In this document: piece by piece, positions 35,927-46,808 of the stretch
Position numbering within the stretch: the first letter of the stretch is position 1
Layout: every line of letters starts with the position of its first letter
Assembly (NCBI GenBank): GCA_030544215.1
Contig: JARZZO010000004.1
Coordinates: forward strand, 49,357,980 to 49,421,979
Direction: 5' to 3'
DNA length: 64,000 nt
Source: Zantedeschia hybrid cultivar
Taxonomy: Eukaryota; Streptophyta; Magnoliopsida; Alismatales; Araceae
The notes under the pieces: model-generated
Database searches by the model: none
What the model was told of the DNA's origin: nothing
The model's input: the letters and a program-made list of their open reading frames with translations, nothing else
Program-made: the position numbers and the translations under genes

Positions 35927-36247
35927 CAGTATGACCTCGGGTAAACACGTAGTATCATACTGATATCTCAGAGCAATCATCTCATGATAATTGCAACTCC
36001 TTGCAATATCCGATCATATTTCGGCTCCCAGGTTATTAATGGTCCCGGGTAAACACAGTAGACCATTATTCCGGGTCTAAGCATTACCATCAATACGTAA
36101 TAAAGTAGAGTAGAAATATAGTTCCCGGGTAAACACGTGGATGACTATATCGTTCCTCTACTCTTATCCAAAGACATCTAATGTCATGATCAACAGTCCT
36201 CTCAACAGACAATGGCAGACCTCGGGTAAACACGTAGTATCTACCAT
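35927..36247 (-). promoter_or_regulatory. Array of four hairpins with one shared loop
   Basis: Four inverted repeats enclose almost the same loop. Stems on the plus strand: CAGTATGA/TCATACTG (35927-35934 with 35955-35962), TAATGGTC/GACCATTA (36037-36044 with 36061-36068), ATATAGT/ACTATAT (36116-36122 with 36144-36150), ATGGCAGA/TCTACCAT (36212-36219 with 36240-36247). All loops contain CGGGTAAACAC, in element sense GTGTTTACCCG. Loops 1 and 4 are identical over 20 nt. The one stem mismatch becomes a G-U pair in element-sense RNA. Another stem, GGAGAC/GTCTCC, lies at 35880-35898. The function is unknown; an RNA element is inferred. Confidence 0.8.
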
Positions 36248-37275
36248 CACTGAATTAAGTTCTATCAATCATATTGATGGAGAGCCGCGCGGTGCATTCT
36301 CAATGACTCACGCTACGGCTTAGAGTTTGTTACGAAGGTTTTACTTATTTAGTTTGGTCCATCCTAGGTGATAATATTAAATATATCGAATATATTATAA
36401 ATACTAATAACCTAGCTAATTTGATTCACAATCAAAATAGAAGCACACGCATCACATACATGTCATTAGTGTGGTCATGGACGGCACTGCGGTTTGACTT
36501 GAGCCAGACAGTCAAACACTCACATACACACAACATAACAGTTTATATCATGAGTCTGCAAACTCATAGATTTGATGAACTCCTTCATCTTCATCTGGTT
36601 GCAGTTGTGGATCATCCTCGCTCCGCGCGCAGCCACCTCGATCAAATTACTTCATAATTCGCAATTACCAGATAATTTATAGAAAGAGGAAGCCTTATGA
36701 CGATTACATCAAGGAGGGAGGTAGAAATACATTGGAATATGAGAGGGAGAGGTTCGCAGACCTCTATTTATTAATAAATAATAAACTACACAATCACATT
36801 CCACATCTACAATTAATGCTCGTCCATGACCACCATGTGTTTTATTTAAACACATGAAATAGCACATCAAATGGCTAATTAATTTTTTTGAAAATAACTA
36901 ATAATTTTGGTTTCATAAAACCAGGGACCAAACAAAATTTTGGAGAATTTAGAATTTTTTGAAAAAATATTTTATGCATGCTTAACTTAAATCGAATTTA
37001 AACAAGCAATTAATAACACATCAAATATGCACAAAATCTAAAATTAATGGTTTTAGAAATATTCCATGCTTAATCTGAATAATTCAAATAATTTGGGGTT
37101 AATCTAACAATTAGATCATATAAGGTTTAATCTAACATTTAGAATTAATTCAATTAACAACTTTTGTTAATTAATTAACAAAATAAACCTTAATTATGAC
37201 CCAATTAAAATTGAATTTAATAACAAAAAGTAAAATCATATTTTACAATTAATTATTAAATCAATCAACTATTTC

Positions 37276-37276
<1 letters not shown>

Positions 37277-37320
<44 letters not shown>
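37277..37320. repeat. (AT)n microsatellite in copia-1 leader
   Basis: Uninterrupted AT dinucleotides between AT-rich leader DNA and the GC-rich palindrome block. Confidence 0.95.
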
Positions 37321-37323
<3 letters not shown>

Positions 37324-37580
37324 GGGCCCTTAAAGGGCTCAACCCAGTTGAGCCCCTGGCTTGAGCCAGGGCCAAGCCAGGGCTCAGCCAGGGGCCCGGA
37401 CCCAGGCCCACAGGCCTGGTCCGGCCCTCTAGCTGGTCCTGGCTCGGACCACTGGCCCGGGCCAGGGTCCAGCCGGGTCGGGCCCGGTCGGCGGCTAGGA
37501 AACCCTAGCCGTCTGGCTGGGCTGCCCGAGGGTTCCCTACGTTGCAGGGAACCCGACGGCGCTAACCCCCTTGTTGGGGT
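37321..37580 (-). repeat. GC-rich palindrome cluster in copia-1 leader
   Basis: Several near-perfect hairpins in a row: GGGCTCAAC-CCA-GTTGAGCCC (37335-37355), CCCTGGC-TTGA-GCCAGGG, CCAGGCC-CACA-GGCCTGG, GGCTAG...CTAGCC, and GGGTTCCCT...AGGGAACCC. They give the leader a strongly folded segment in otherwise AT-rich DNA. Confidence 0.85.
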
Positions 37581-38089
37581 CTTCTCCGGCGCCGATCCCG
37601 GTGGCGACCGGGGATTGGACCTTGCCGCCGGCGATGTCCATACCTCCGGCGAGGTCCAGCGACTGGCGAGGGCCCTGGAGGCGCTCCAGAAGGGGATTTA
37701 TTTTCTTCCTTTAACCTCCCTAAAAACTCTATTTTGCAGGTTTCTCAAACTCGTGGAGAGGAAGAAGAAGGTCCATGGCCGTTCATCCACGGCTTCCCAT
37801 GCCACCAACAATTCATCCAGGGCCAGTGGGCATGATTTACAGTGATCAAAAACCCCTAAGATCCATCTTTATGGATCCGATTCCCTCGTCAATATCCAGT
37901 TCTTCGTCCAACAAAGAACACAACGAAAAGACCCCAAAAAAAAAAATATTTTCTTCAGATTTAAATCGCGATCTCACCGCAGCAATCATCTCATGAATAC
38001 GAATCTTGTAAGAAAATAAATTTAGGCATGGAATAAATTCTAAAACCGCAATTTTAGAGACCGAAACGGCGAAAACACAGTGGAACTTG

Positions 38090-38101
38090 GCTCTGATACC
38101 A
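38090..38101 (-). other. Copia-1 primer binding site (tRNA-iMet)
   Basis: The complement reads TGGTATCAGAGC, the classic plant tRNA-iMet primer site, one base from the 5' LTR end. It fixes the element's orientation as minus. Confidence 0.93.
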
Positions 38102-38102
38102 C

Positions 38103-39685
38103 TATTGGGTTCGCTGTGTCGGGATCCGACCGAAAACGCAGCGGAATAAATTTAATTTCGGGATCGGATCCATCCCGTTTCGATCAACAAAACAAGACCG
38201 GAGTAAATCGGATTTACCTTGCGCGGATTTGATTCCCCGTTCGCTTTCTGGTTCCGTCAAAGCGATGCCGCAAGTCGCGTAGATGCCCGACCTCTAGCGG
38301 TATCCACGCGGTTCTCCTCGAGATGGATCGTCCTCGCCTCCTCGCTCGATGCAGTGTTCGTGGATCCCATCTGGCTGTGCGTAATCCGCCGTGACATGCG
38401 GATTCGAAATCTCCCGTCGGACGGAAGGCGGAGCAGTCGGGAATTGAAGCGGAGCCTCCAAATGGCCGCCTCGTGTTGCACGCCCAGTAGAGAGGAGAGA
38501 GAGAGAAAGAACAACGGCTAGGTTAGGGTTGCTGGCCCCCGATGTAGTATCTGTTCTTTTATAATAAGTCTGTTTGCGGTTTTTCGTAAAAACCCAGACT
38601 TATCCGAAATCCTGTCAGATTATCCATCGACTTGAAAATTATTTGCGTGTGACCCTCTAGGCCCAAAGACCAGTCCAGTTAATAGCCCATTAAGCCCAGT
38701 AACCCTTTACTGACTCACTGAATTAATTAATATCCTTATATTCAATTAATCAGCCGAATTTAATGTCCCACAATAAATTCGAACGGATTCCGATCACGTT
38801 GGATGCCAAGCAACATCGCGTGATCCTGGATGGCACTGGGGTTATCGCAACCCTCTATTAGAACCTTTCTGTCATCGGTTAGCGCGCGGATATAATCCTT
38901 CATCCGTGCAATGTTCCCGAAACGACTTAGGGTATGGTTTACTGTTAAACCCTATTCGGTCGATTCACTTGAATCAGATGCCGCTAATCTGAATCCGATA
39001 ATTCCTTATCGAATACAGAGTCTGCCCTGGCCAGGGACTTTAAGCACATCGTTCCCGGAACATTCTCTCTCAAACTACCGAGAGCGGATGATCCTGTATT
39101 GAACACACAATTACCTTCGAGGGCATTTCCCTGTACCCGATCACTTGACTTATTGATAACCCATGGTTATGGATTCGTTAGTCAAGGTCAAAGTTTAGAA
39201 ACGTACCAACAAGATATCTTTGGCGTCTCAGTTCCAAGGATCATCCACGTAACCATGACAAAAGAATCGAGCTAGTTAACAGTGAGGTGTTTACCATCCA
39301 GCGATTCATAGTCGGATCAATACAGTGAACTCATTCGCCAATGAGCACCTACAGGTCCAGCATAGTGTCTCCACACAAGTGACTTATGGGATCAGTCACC
39401 CTCATCATATGAGCTGAAGTAACCTATACTAGTCTATCCGGATGTTCAATGTCCTATCTCAAACATCCTATGACTAGGAATAATTAAGAACATGTGTTTA
39501 TAAGTCTTCGATCCCGTAATTATGATCTCATCATAATCCGAAGACTGTTGCACATATTCATGGACTTCATCGTGATACGATAAACATAGATCGAATTAAT
39601 TACACACAATGAATTATTGTCATTTATTAATAATCTGAATCAGTACATAGTATCGGATTGGCTTTGAGACCATCTAATACTAATA
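38103..39685 (-). mobile_element. Copia-1 5' LTR
   Basis: 1583 bp, pair of 11157-12740. Both outer dinucleotides have mutated (plus strand TATTGGG at the start, CTAATA at the end). TATA-like complement at 38557-38566. Followed by the duplication GTTAC at 39686-39690. Confidence 0.92.
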
Positions 39686-39690
39686 GTTAC

Positions 39691-40501
39691 TGCGTAGATA
39701 TAATCTTTCATTCGTGAAATGCTCCCAATAGATCTAGGATATGGTAAACTGTCAAACCCTAACCAATCAACTCAATTGGTCATGATGTGTCTCATTTGCA
39801 TCAAAGAACTCCTTCTCTGACTTAGTGTCCTCCCTGGTCAGAGACTTTTCACGCATCTTGCCTGGAGCGTTCTTTCTCTAATTGTCGAGAGCGAATGATT
39901 CCTTATTGAACACACAATCACCTTCGAAGGTCTTCTGTTGAACTCGATCATTGACTGTTCGGAATCCCGTGGTTAGGAATTCATTAGACAAGGTCAAAGT
40001 TCAGAAGTCCACTAACAAGGTGTCTTTGTTATTTTAGGTCCAAAAAACCATCTATGCCACTATGATGTTAGATCAAGCTAGTTGACAGTTAAGTAATTTA
40101 CCATCTAACGATCGAAATCGGATCAGTTCATTGAACTCATTCACCAATGAGCACCTATAAGTTCAACATAGTGTCTCCACACAAGTGACTATGAGATCAG
40201 TTACTCTTATCATATGAGCTGAGGTAACCTGTACTAGTCTCACTAGATATTTGATGCCCTTCTCAGATATCTTTCGACTAGGAACAATCAATAATGAGTG
40301 TTTATAAGTTGTCAGTCTCAATATTATGATCACATCATAATCTGACAACTATTGCACACATTCATAAATTTCACTATGATATGATAAATAACAATCATAA
40401 ACAAAATTTGATTTATACATAATGAATATATAATGTCATTTATTAATAATTGAACAAGATTATTTGTGATTAGCTTGTAGGCCATACATAATACTAACAC
40501 A
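39691..40501 (-). mobile_element. Old copia solo LTR, left part in element sense
   Basis: Continuation of 10361-11156 after copia-1. It aligns with the second half of the copia-1 LTR ('gtgtctccacacaagtgact', 'cctatactagtct', 'aatactaaca' end) but with much more divergence. It ends at 40501, next to LINE sequence. Confidence 0.8.
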
Positions 40502-41900
40502 CATGACTGTGAGGAGGCACAAAGCAGGGAGAGGTACATGCCGTCACAAACAGGGAATATCAAGGAAACACAATGGGAAAACAACAGCCAGAAGGAACAA
40601 TCAGCCATGGATCTAAAGATAACCATGAGATATAGGGGTTAAAGACAAGAGCCGAAGGCCTGCAAGCCATCGGACACACATACTTCAAGCACCCATCGCC
40701 GGAGAGGAGGTAGTCAAGGCTCAAGCATTCCAGAAGCAACATCAAGGCCACCAAAAGAAGCTGCAACATTGGGCAGCCGGCAAGTGATAGAGTTCGGAGA
40801 CCTATGCCAATGAAGGGCACATGGAAGATGCCCAAATACTCAAAATCGTCTAAAGGGGAGCCATGTCTTAAGGGAAAAATATTCAGAGCCAATAGAGACA
40901 CCAACCTGGAATCGAAATTAACATCGGGGCCAGAGAAGAGCATGCCACCAAAGTCGCCAAGAGCAACAAACCAAAATGGTCCTGCAAACCAAAAACAAAG
41001 GGAGAAATAAGGACCACATAGGAGGGGAAGATACAATGGTAAGCTTAGAGAGGAAAACAAAGAATGGCGCCTAGAAAATGAGAGGCGATTGAAGGGCGCC
41101 AGATACAAAAACAAACCCTACGGAGGGGATAACCGCAGTCAATCGCCAGTAAGGCCCAGAGGGCGTCGGACCAAAACAAAACCTAAAGATACCCAAAATA
41201 TACTAATTAAGGGAAGCAAAACAAGAAGGGGAAATGAGAGCCAGTAGAGACACCAACCTGGAATTGAAACTAACGTCGGGGCCAGAGAAGAGCATGCCAC
41301 CAAAGTCGCCAAGAGCAACAAACCAAAATGGTCCTGCAAACCAAAAACAAAGGGAGAAATAAGGACCACATAGGAGGGGAAGATACAAAGGTAAGCTTAG
41401 GGAGGGAAACAAAGAACGGCGCCTAGAAAATGAGAGCCGATTGAAGGGTGCCTGATACAAAAACAAACCCTACGGAGGGGATAACCGCAGTCAATCGCCA
41501 GTAAGGCCCAGAGGGCATCGGACCAAAACAAAGCCTAAAGATCCCCAAAATATACTAATTAAGGGAAGCAAAACAAGAAGGGGAAATGGATGGGAAGGGG
41601 TGACGCCAGGGATGGAGGAGAACATAGGGGAAGAAGAGAGGGGGATGGGGAACAGAGAGGGATAAGAGGAAGGAAAAAGAGGAGGGGAAGGAACACCATA
41701 GGAGGGATAGAAACATACGTGGAAAAGGAGAGGAAGGAGAAGGAAAGAGGAGGGGACGAGGCACACCCTCCCCCCCCCCCCCCCCAACCCAACAAAATCT
41801 GCCACCGACGAACACCCCTAGATGTTGCCAGGGATGATGTAGCCACTACAAGATGAGGACAAAGGTTTCCACCCCAACCGCGAGGGCGAGCCCCCGTCAC
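40502..41900 (-). pseudogene. LINE 5' part with tandem repeat, ORF unclear
   Basis: Element sense begins at 41900 with GTGACGGGGG and contains a G16 run (complement of 41770-41785). A 352-bp tandem duplication follows, then an open frame (40560-41114) for 184 residues rich in Leu, Phe and Ser, with PLYLPLLCGPYFSLCFW and GDFGGMLFSGPDV. The same peptide start recurs in the other repeat unit (41203-41466), so at least part of it is repeat-derived. I recognise no endonuclease or RT motif. It could be a 5' UTR or a truncated ORF1. Confidence 0.5.
40885..41588 (-). repeat. Tandem duplication, 352-bp period
   Basis: Two units; for example GCCAGAGAAGAGCATGCC starts at 40929 and again at 41281. The units differ by scattered substitutions, so the duplication is not brand new. 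It lies in the 5' region of the LINE, reminiscent of promoter monomers of some animal L1s, but that is analogy only. Confidence 0.9.
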
Positions 41901-41911
41901 ATTTAGAACTT

Positions 41912-42223
41912 ACATGTTATCATATTAGACATCAATACATATCCATGCTCATTCCATTACCCAAAACTAACATGCACATAAGAATATAGACTATAGACAT
42001 CACCCTACCTCTCTTGAACTCTACCAACCAATGTGCCTTCAATTCACTAGTTCCACATTGAAGATAAGGGAAGGAAGGAGTATTTGAGGATCATCCATGA
42101 GCTTCAAGCTATAGGATTCCAGTAATTGCTTCACAAAATCCTTAAATGGAGGCCACCAATCTTGAAGGTAGGCCTCTAAAGAGCCTTCCAAGCCTTCCCC
42201 AACCACATGTAAGCCATGGAAAC
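41912..42223. other. Host DNA between LINE and gypsy LTR
   Basis: Unique-looking sequence. The minus strand is open across 42039-42222 (contains DWWPPFKDFVKQLLESY) and could be an exon fragment cut by the LTR at 42224. I cannot name a family. Confidence 0.35.
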
Positions 42224-42982
42224 TATAACGACCCGCCACCCTATAATTGGGGATCCGATTACTAAATGGGTACCGAATCATTAAAATTTGGAGCTAAACC
42301 AGGATCTCGATAAGTCTGAAAAATAAATGATAAATTAAACTAAACATTCCACATCACATTGAATTGTAAAGGAAGTGCAAGAATTAAAAATTATTACAAT
42401 TCAACTCGACTGAGCAAATAATTATATATTCCAACTGAAAAGAAATAATTATGCGTACATGCCTGTAAAGGAAATAACAACTACATCGGGGCATACTCCG
42501 GAACAGTAGCCGTTGGCGCGCAACCCAAGATGGAACCCTCCATGCTACGCTTGCTGGGAATCCTCACTTGAAAACCGCAGGGGTAAGTCTCATCGAAATG
42601 GACTTAGTAGGGATCCTCCGATCCCCACCACCCACTCACGCACCCACAAGTGCAATAACACAAATATAGGCATTTAAATAAATAAAACAGTAAGCACAAC
42701 TCTCAAATATTCTCAAATTCTAATATGAAACACATACATTCGAAAATGCAACAGGCATAACTCTAAAGCCACTCGACTCAACATCGGAGTCCACAACCAG
42801 CGTCTCGACTAAAACACACAAATCACGCAGCCGAATGCGGAAAACACCGACCTGCTGGAACCAAACAACAACCCCATGGATAGCACGCTCGCTACTCCGG
42901 CCTGTCTAGCTCTAGGTGGTTCTGCTTCCCCCAACTACGAGTGACACTCCGGATGTACTACTCCCACATCGGTACTAGCTAT
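42224..42982 (-). mobile_element. Truncated gypsy LTR (same family as 24001)
   Basis: It begins TATAACGACCCGCCACC (TG changed to TA) and follows the 24001-26307 LTR for about 760 bp, up to CGGTACTAGCT, where copia-3 is inserted. The module-bearing part would lie beyond copia-3, outside the window. Confidence 0.85.
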
Positions 42983-43721
42983 TGTTGGGTTCTCGCGGGT
43001 TTCACCAGATCGCTCATGCAGCGGAAAATAAAATATTAAACAGCGATCCGTTCCCGTTTCGAAAAACTAAAACTACGATTATCGGATAATCGATTCTCAC
43101 CGTGTGCGGATTCGAATCCGCAACCGTTCAGTTTCGTCGGTGCGACACCGCAAGCCGCGCAAGTGTCCGGCCTCCAGCGAAGTCCACACGATCCTCCTCG
43201 CGACGGATATCCTCACGTTCCTCGTTCTTCGCAGCCCTCGAAACCTCCGCCGGTCGCCGCAATGATCACCGCAACGCGCGGACGATTTCCCGTCGAACGG
43301 GATTCGGAGAAGCGACGGAGCAGATCTAGATCTGTCTGGACGCCAGAGAGAGAGAGAAATAATGGAGGTGCGGCTAGGGTTAGCAGCAGCTTGGCCTGCT
43401 CAGCCCGTTCGCTATGTTTTATATTAACCGCGCGGTTTTTCATAAAAACCCCCGGTTTGTATAAAACCCACTTATTTATCCATCGCCTTGAGAATCATTT
43501 GCGTGTGACCCTCTAGGCCCAAGTACCAGTCCAGTTAATGGCCCAACAAGCCCAGTGACTCCTCACTAGCTTTATTAAGCAATTAATAACCCTTTATTAA
43601 TTAATTAATCAATCGAATTGATGTCGCACATCGAATTCGACCGGGCCTCCGATCACGTTGGGTGCCAAGTAATACCGCGTGAACTTGGAAGGTATTGGGG
43701 TTAAGTAACCCACTCTTGGAA
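42983..43721 (-). mobile_element. Copia-3 3' LTR, first part
   Basis: Starts TGTTGGGTTCTCGCGGG and aligns with copia-1 LTR text ('gaccctctaggcccaagtaccagtccagtta', 'gatcacgttgggtgccaag'). Split at TGGAA by the gag-only element; the rest is at 50724-51534. Confidence 0.88.
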
Positions 43722-45106
43722 TGTAACGACCCGCCATCCTATGACCGGAGACCCGGTCACTAAATGGATGTCGGCCCATTAACTGCGGGTTCACACCCGG
43801 ATCTCACACAACACATCTGGAGGAGTAAGTGCTAAACAAGGCTAAATATAACAATCACACAGACTACAAAGGTAAGCAAGTGCGCAGGAAGGAAAATAAC
43901 AATGTCCGTATACAGTCCAACAATAATTACATGGTCCAACATTTTAAATATGTACAGGCAGAAGGAAAGTACAACAACATCGGGGCATACCCCGGAACTG
44001 AGACAGCTGTTGGTCCGCACACCAAGAAGGCACCACACGCCACCACACGTCGCGAGGTCCACACCTGAAACCGCAGGGAGTGAGCCACACCAGAATTGGG
44101 CTCAGTAGGGATCATCCGATCCCCTGCCTCCCACTCACACACCCACAAGTGCAACAACAGGGATATAGGGCAATTAAGCAAAGCAGTAAACATAGCACCC
44201 AAATCTGATATGAAACGTACGATAAGCAGTGTAGCAAGAGCCATTCTAAGCAACTCGAAGAACCCAACACAGAGTCACGTCTCATAGCCAAAGTCCGCGA
44301 AGCGACTGAACCACACTGTCGACCGAAGTCAAACGTCGCCTCCCAACACTACCACCACTGCTCACGCCTGTCCACCCCTACAGTGTTCCGGGGCACTGTA
44401 GGGTGAGGCAGTGAGTCAAACTAGGACTAGCTGGAACCAGTGTACCGCCACTGTCAGCTACGTGTGCACACAAGCAGTCTAGACTACTGTCCTACCGTCC
44501 GGATTGCCTCCACGCTAGGCCTCAGCGCTTCAGGAGGGCCCTGGGGACCGGCGAACCCCCGTCAAGCCGAAGCTACAGGAACTACCCACAACCCTAACCT
44601 CCCGGGCTGCGTCAGGCCAAAGGGCTAAGGGTACCACTCGTAACCTTGATCAAAGGTCACATCAGGCCCAGTGGCTACAGGGGTAAAACAACTCCACAAC
44701 CAGCTCCACAGCAAGAAACGCGCCGGAAGCTGCCACGACAAACAGGGAAACCCCGACCCGCTGAGACCAAACAGCAACCCCTCGGATAGCACACCGGCTA
44801 CTCCGGCCCGACGGGCTCAAGGTGGTCCTGTTTCCCTCAGCCAAAGGTAAACCACAACATGTACCCCTCCTCCCACCGGTACGGCACAATGCCTCACAGA
44901 CACCATGGCCCTTTCCCCACCGGCCCATGGTGACAAACGTAAACCACAGTCATTCCGATCCACAGTTGTATAAGCACATACACACATATAACATGATGTA
45001 ATTCCACTCACACAGAAGTCCTCAATCTCAGTGTACAACGTAAAACATGCATTTGAACCGCTCAACAGTGAAACACATGTTAAAACCAGCACTTAGACAG
45101 TTCTGT

Positions 45107-45472
45107 CTTGAATCGCGTCGACCGAGGTCGACGTCATTCAAGCCCCTCATACAGGTTTATTTAATAGCCAGATTATTCCTTGAAACGCGTCGTCATAGGG
45201 AGTCGCCCTTTAAAACGCGTCCACGTCCACAGACGCCATTCACATCGAAATCCCAGATTTACATACCCTCACTCGGGGTGATTTCCTGCCTAAATGGCGT
45301 CATGATGACCCGATGTCCTTTCGAAAAGGCGTCGTCCATCCATGACGTCATTTAGCGCCAGAACCCCTATTTTCGTGAAACCTCGAACAGGGGGGTTTCT
45401 GCCCTAAAAGGCGTCGTACTGCCCTGACGTCCTTCTAAAAGGCGTCGACCAGGCACGACGCCGTTTAGCGCC
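45107..45472 (-). repeat. Dyad module block in gag-only 3' LTR (7 modules)
   Basis: First unit 45107-45142 with spacer GACCGAGGTC, then three overlapping pairs. Half-site variants GTCGC, GATGT and GACGT occur mainly on the right and fit CpG deamination of GACGC in part. Spacer length is 10 nt throughout, while linkers within pairs are 10-12 nt. Confidence 0.9.
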
Positions 45473-46009
45473 AGAAACCTGGTCCCCTGGTTCGAACCGA
45501 GGGTTTCTCCCTTAACCCCAAACACCTCGAAAAGCCCCAAAACAAGAAGGGGAGGAAGAGGAATTCAACCACCACAAGCATGCTACGAATCCACGATCAC
45601 AAGCACCGCCATTCCACAAGGAAACCCCCCTAAACATGATCAATCTAGCCCAAACACGTCATGTCCCGCCAAAGAAAACACGAGCAACACATGCAAGGTT
45701 CGTCCCCCTACCGGTTCTTGAACTCCTCCAAGCTCCTCGTTGCCGACCCGCCGCACCGTAGACCGCCGCCGGTACCCTCGAGGACGCCGCCACTCCGCCG
45801 GGACGTCGGCCGCCGTCCGGAGAATGGAACGCCGCGAAGGAGGTGGTGGAGGTAGAGGTGAGAGGTAAGGAGGCTATGCAGTGATGGAAGAGGAAGAAGA
45901 GGAAGGGAAGGGAGGAAGGAGGGCGGAGGGAGCGGAGAGGGCGAAGAGAGAGAGTGTGAAGACGAAAATGAGGGAAAGAAGGGGAGGCTCGCGGGGTCAA
46001 TCTGAATCT

Positions 46010-46347
46010 AGCTAAAACGCGTCGATCGAGGCAGATGCCAATCAGTCTGACAGGGCAGCCGTACTGACAGCGCTCTGAAACGCGTCGCTCACCGCGGACG
46101 CCGTTCAGACGACAAGACAGGCCGTACTGACAACACTCTGGCGCCGTACCCTGACACCGCAGGGTCGCAGTCTGAATCGGGTCGACCTACCTGGACGCCG
46201 TTCAGTCGATATGACAGGGGTCGTACTCTCGCGGCCCGAAACTCGCCCACGTGGCGCACACGTGGCACAACAGCAAGCAGACCTAAATGGCGTCCACACA
46301 CCCTGACGCCTTTTGAAAGGCGTCGAGCAGTGCAGACGTCATTCAGT
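46010..46347 (-). repeat. Dyad module block in gag-only 3' LTR (5 modules)
   Basis: Five units including an overlapping pair with linker CTTTTGAAAG, the last being 46312-46347. The same number and order as in the 25933-26228 block of the related solo LTR. Confidence 0.9.
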
Positions 46348-46435
46348 CTGAACTCTCAAGACCCCTCAGGGTCGAAACCAAGGGATCCGGCCCGAACCCG
46401 ACCCGAATACAGAACCCGAAACCTCAGTCCTTACA

Positions 46436-46451
46436 TTCTCCCCCCCTTAAA
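46436..46451 (-). other. Polypurine tract of gag-only element
   Basis: Element sense reads AAGGGGGGAGAA directly before the 3' LTR TGTAAGGAC. Its position and purity fit a plus-strand primer and set the orientation as minus. Confidence 0.88.
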
Positions 46452-46808
46452 GAATTTCGTCCTCGAAATTTGCAACCGCTCAACGATAACTCGACTAACC
46501 ATCACATGCCGGCACACCGATCACAACAATCATTCTCACCAATCACACACACAAGGCTCCACATAATTAGCCAATCACATCCATACCAAGCTAATCAAGA
46601 TTCTCAATTCTGATGAAAGCTGGAAGATCAAAACAACCACACTCTAGCAAGGCACAAATTACAAAACCGATTCTCCACCAAACCCAAAAACATACAAGTG
46701 CCACAAGAGTTCACAACCACCTCTGAGCAAGACAAGATAAAAGTGCTCATCTAGCACAGCCTCTCGGACCACCACAAAGAGACGCAACTCCACTCACGTC
46801 TCGAACAC

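Larger units (their letters stand above)
35746..38102 (-). other. Copia-1 5' leader
   Basis: 2.36 kb between the 5' LTR and gag, with no credible gene. In element order: PBS, a short GC-rich palindrome cluster, an (AT)n run, very AT-rich DNA, and a hairpin array just upstream of gag. A plus-strand open frame (37348-37845) is a by-product of the GC palindromes. Confidence 0.8.
11152..39690 (-). mobile_element. Copia-1: full-length Ty1/copia element, minus strand
   Basis: LTRs at 11157-12740 and 38103-39685 bracket PBS, gag, PR, INT, RT and RH on the minus strand, in copia order (INT before RT). The 5-bp duplication GTTAC lies at 11152-11156 and 39686-39690. It inserted into an older LTR of its own family. 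Its interior was later split by a gypsy solo LTR (13445-15881) and by Tat-A (17852-34473). Without those insertions it would be about 9.5 kb. Several in-frame stops make it non-functional. The LTRs differ at a few percent by eye. Confidence 0.93.
10297..41911 (-). mobile_element. LINE insertion, internally short, holding the copia nest
   Basis: The 11-bp direct repeat ATTTAGAACTT lies at 10297-10307 and 41901-41911. Read on the minus strand, the element starts GTGACGGGGG at 41900 and ends with 'aatgaatgaaaatctcttac' and an A-rich tail beside 10308, the usual look of a plant LINE 3' end. Without the nested elements only about 1.45 kb of LINE remains (40502-41900 plus 10308-10360). The reverse transcriptase region is therefore missing, either from the original insertion or by later deletion. 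This is the outermost layer of the nest. Confidence 0.75.
43722..46435 (-). mobile_element. Gag-only element 3' LTR (element sense)
   Basis: TGTAACGACCCGCC...CAGTCCTTACA on the plus strand, 2714 bp. Twelve dyad modules lie in two blocks, 45107-45472 and 46010-46347. A purine-rich tract (about 45840-45980) lies between them. Small open frames inside are duplicated in the other LTR and are not treated as genes. Confidence 0.93.

Noticed and set aside
36421..36657. Short plus-strand open frame in the copia-1 leader
   Set aside because: No motif and antisense to the element; the region is better explained as leader RNA.
37348..37845. Plus-strand 165-codon open frame, Gly/Pro/Ser-rich
   Set aside because: It lies in the antisense of the copia-1 leader and its composition is produced by the GC palindromes; no domain, no support on that strand.
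41491..41900. Several overlapping minus-strand open frames around the poly-C run
   Set aside because: Low-complexity Pro/Ser/Leu peptides in three frames at once; treated as LINE 5' non-coding sequence.
43829..45092. Repeated small open frames in both LTRs of the gag-only element
   Set aside because: They are conserved only because the LTRs are recent copies of one another; no domains and not kept in the related solo LTRs.
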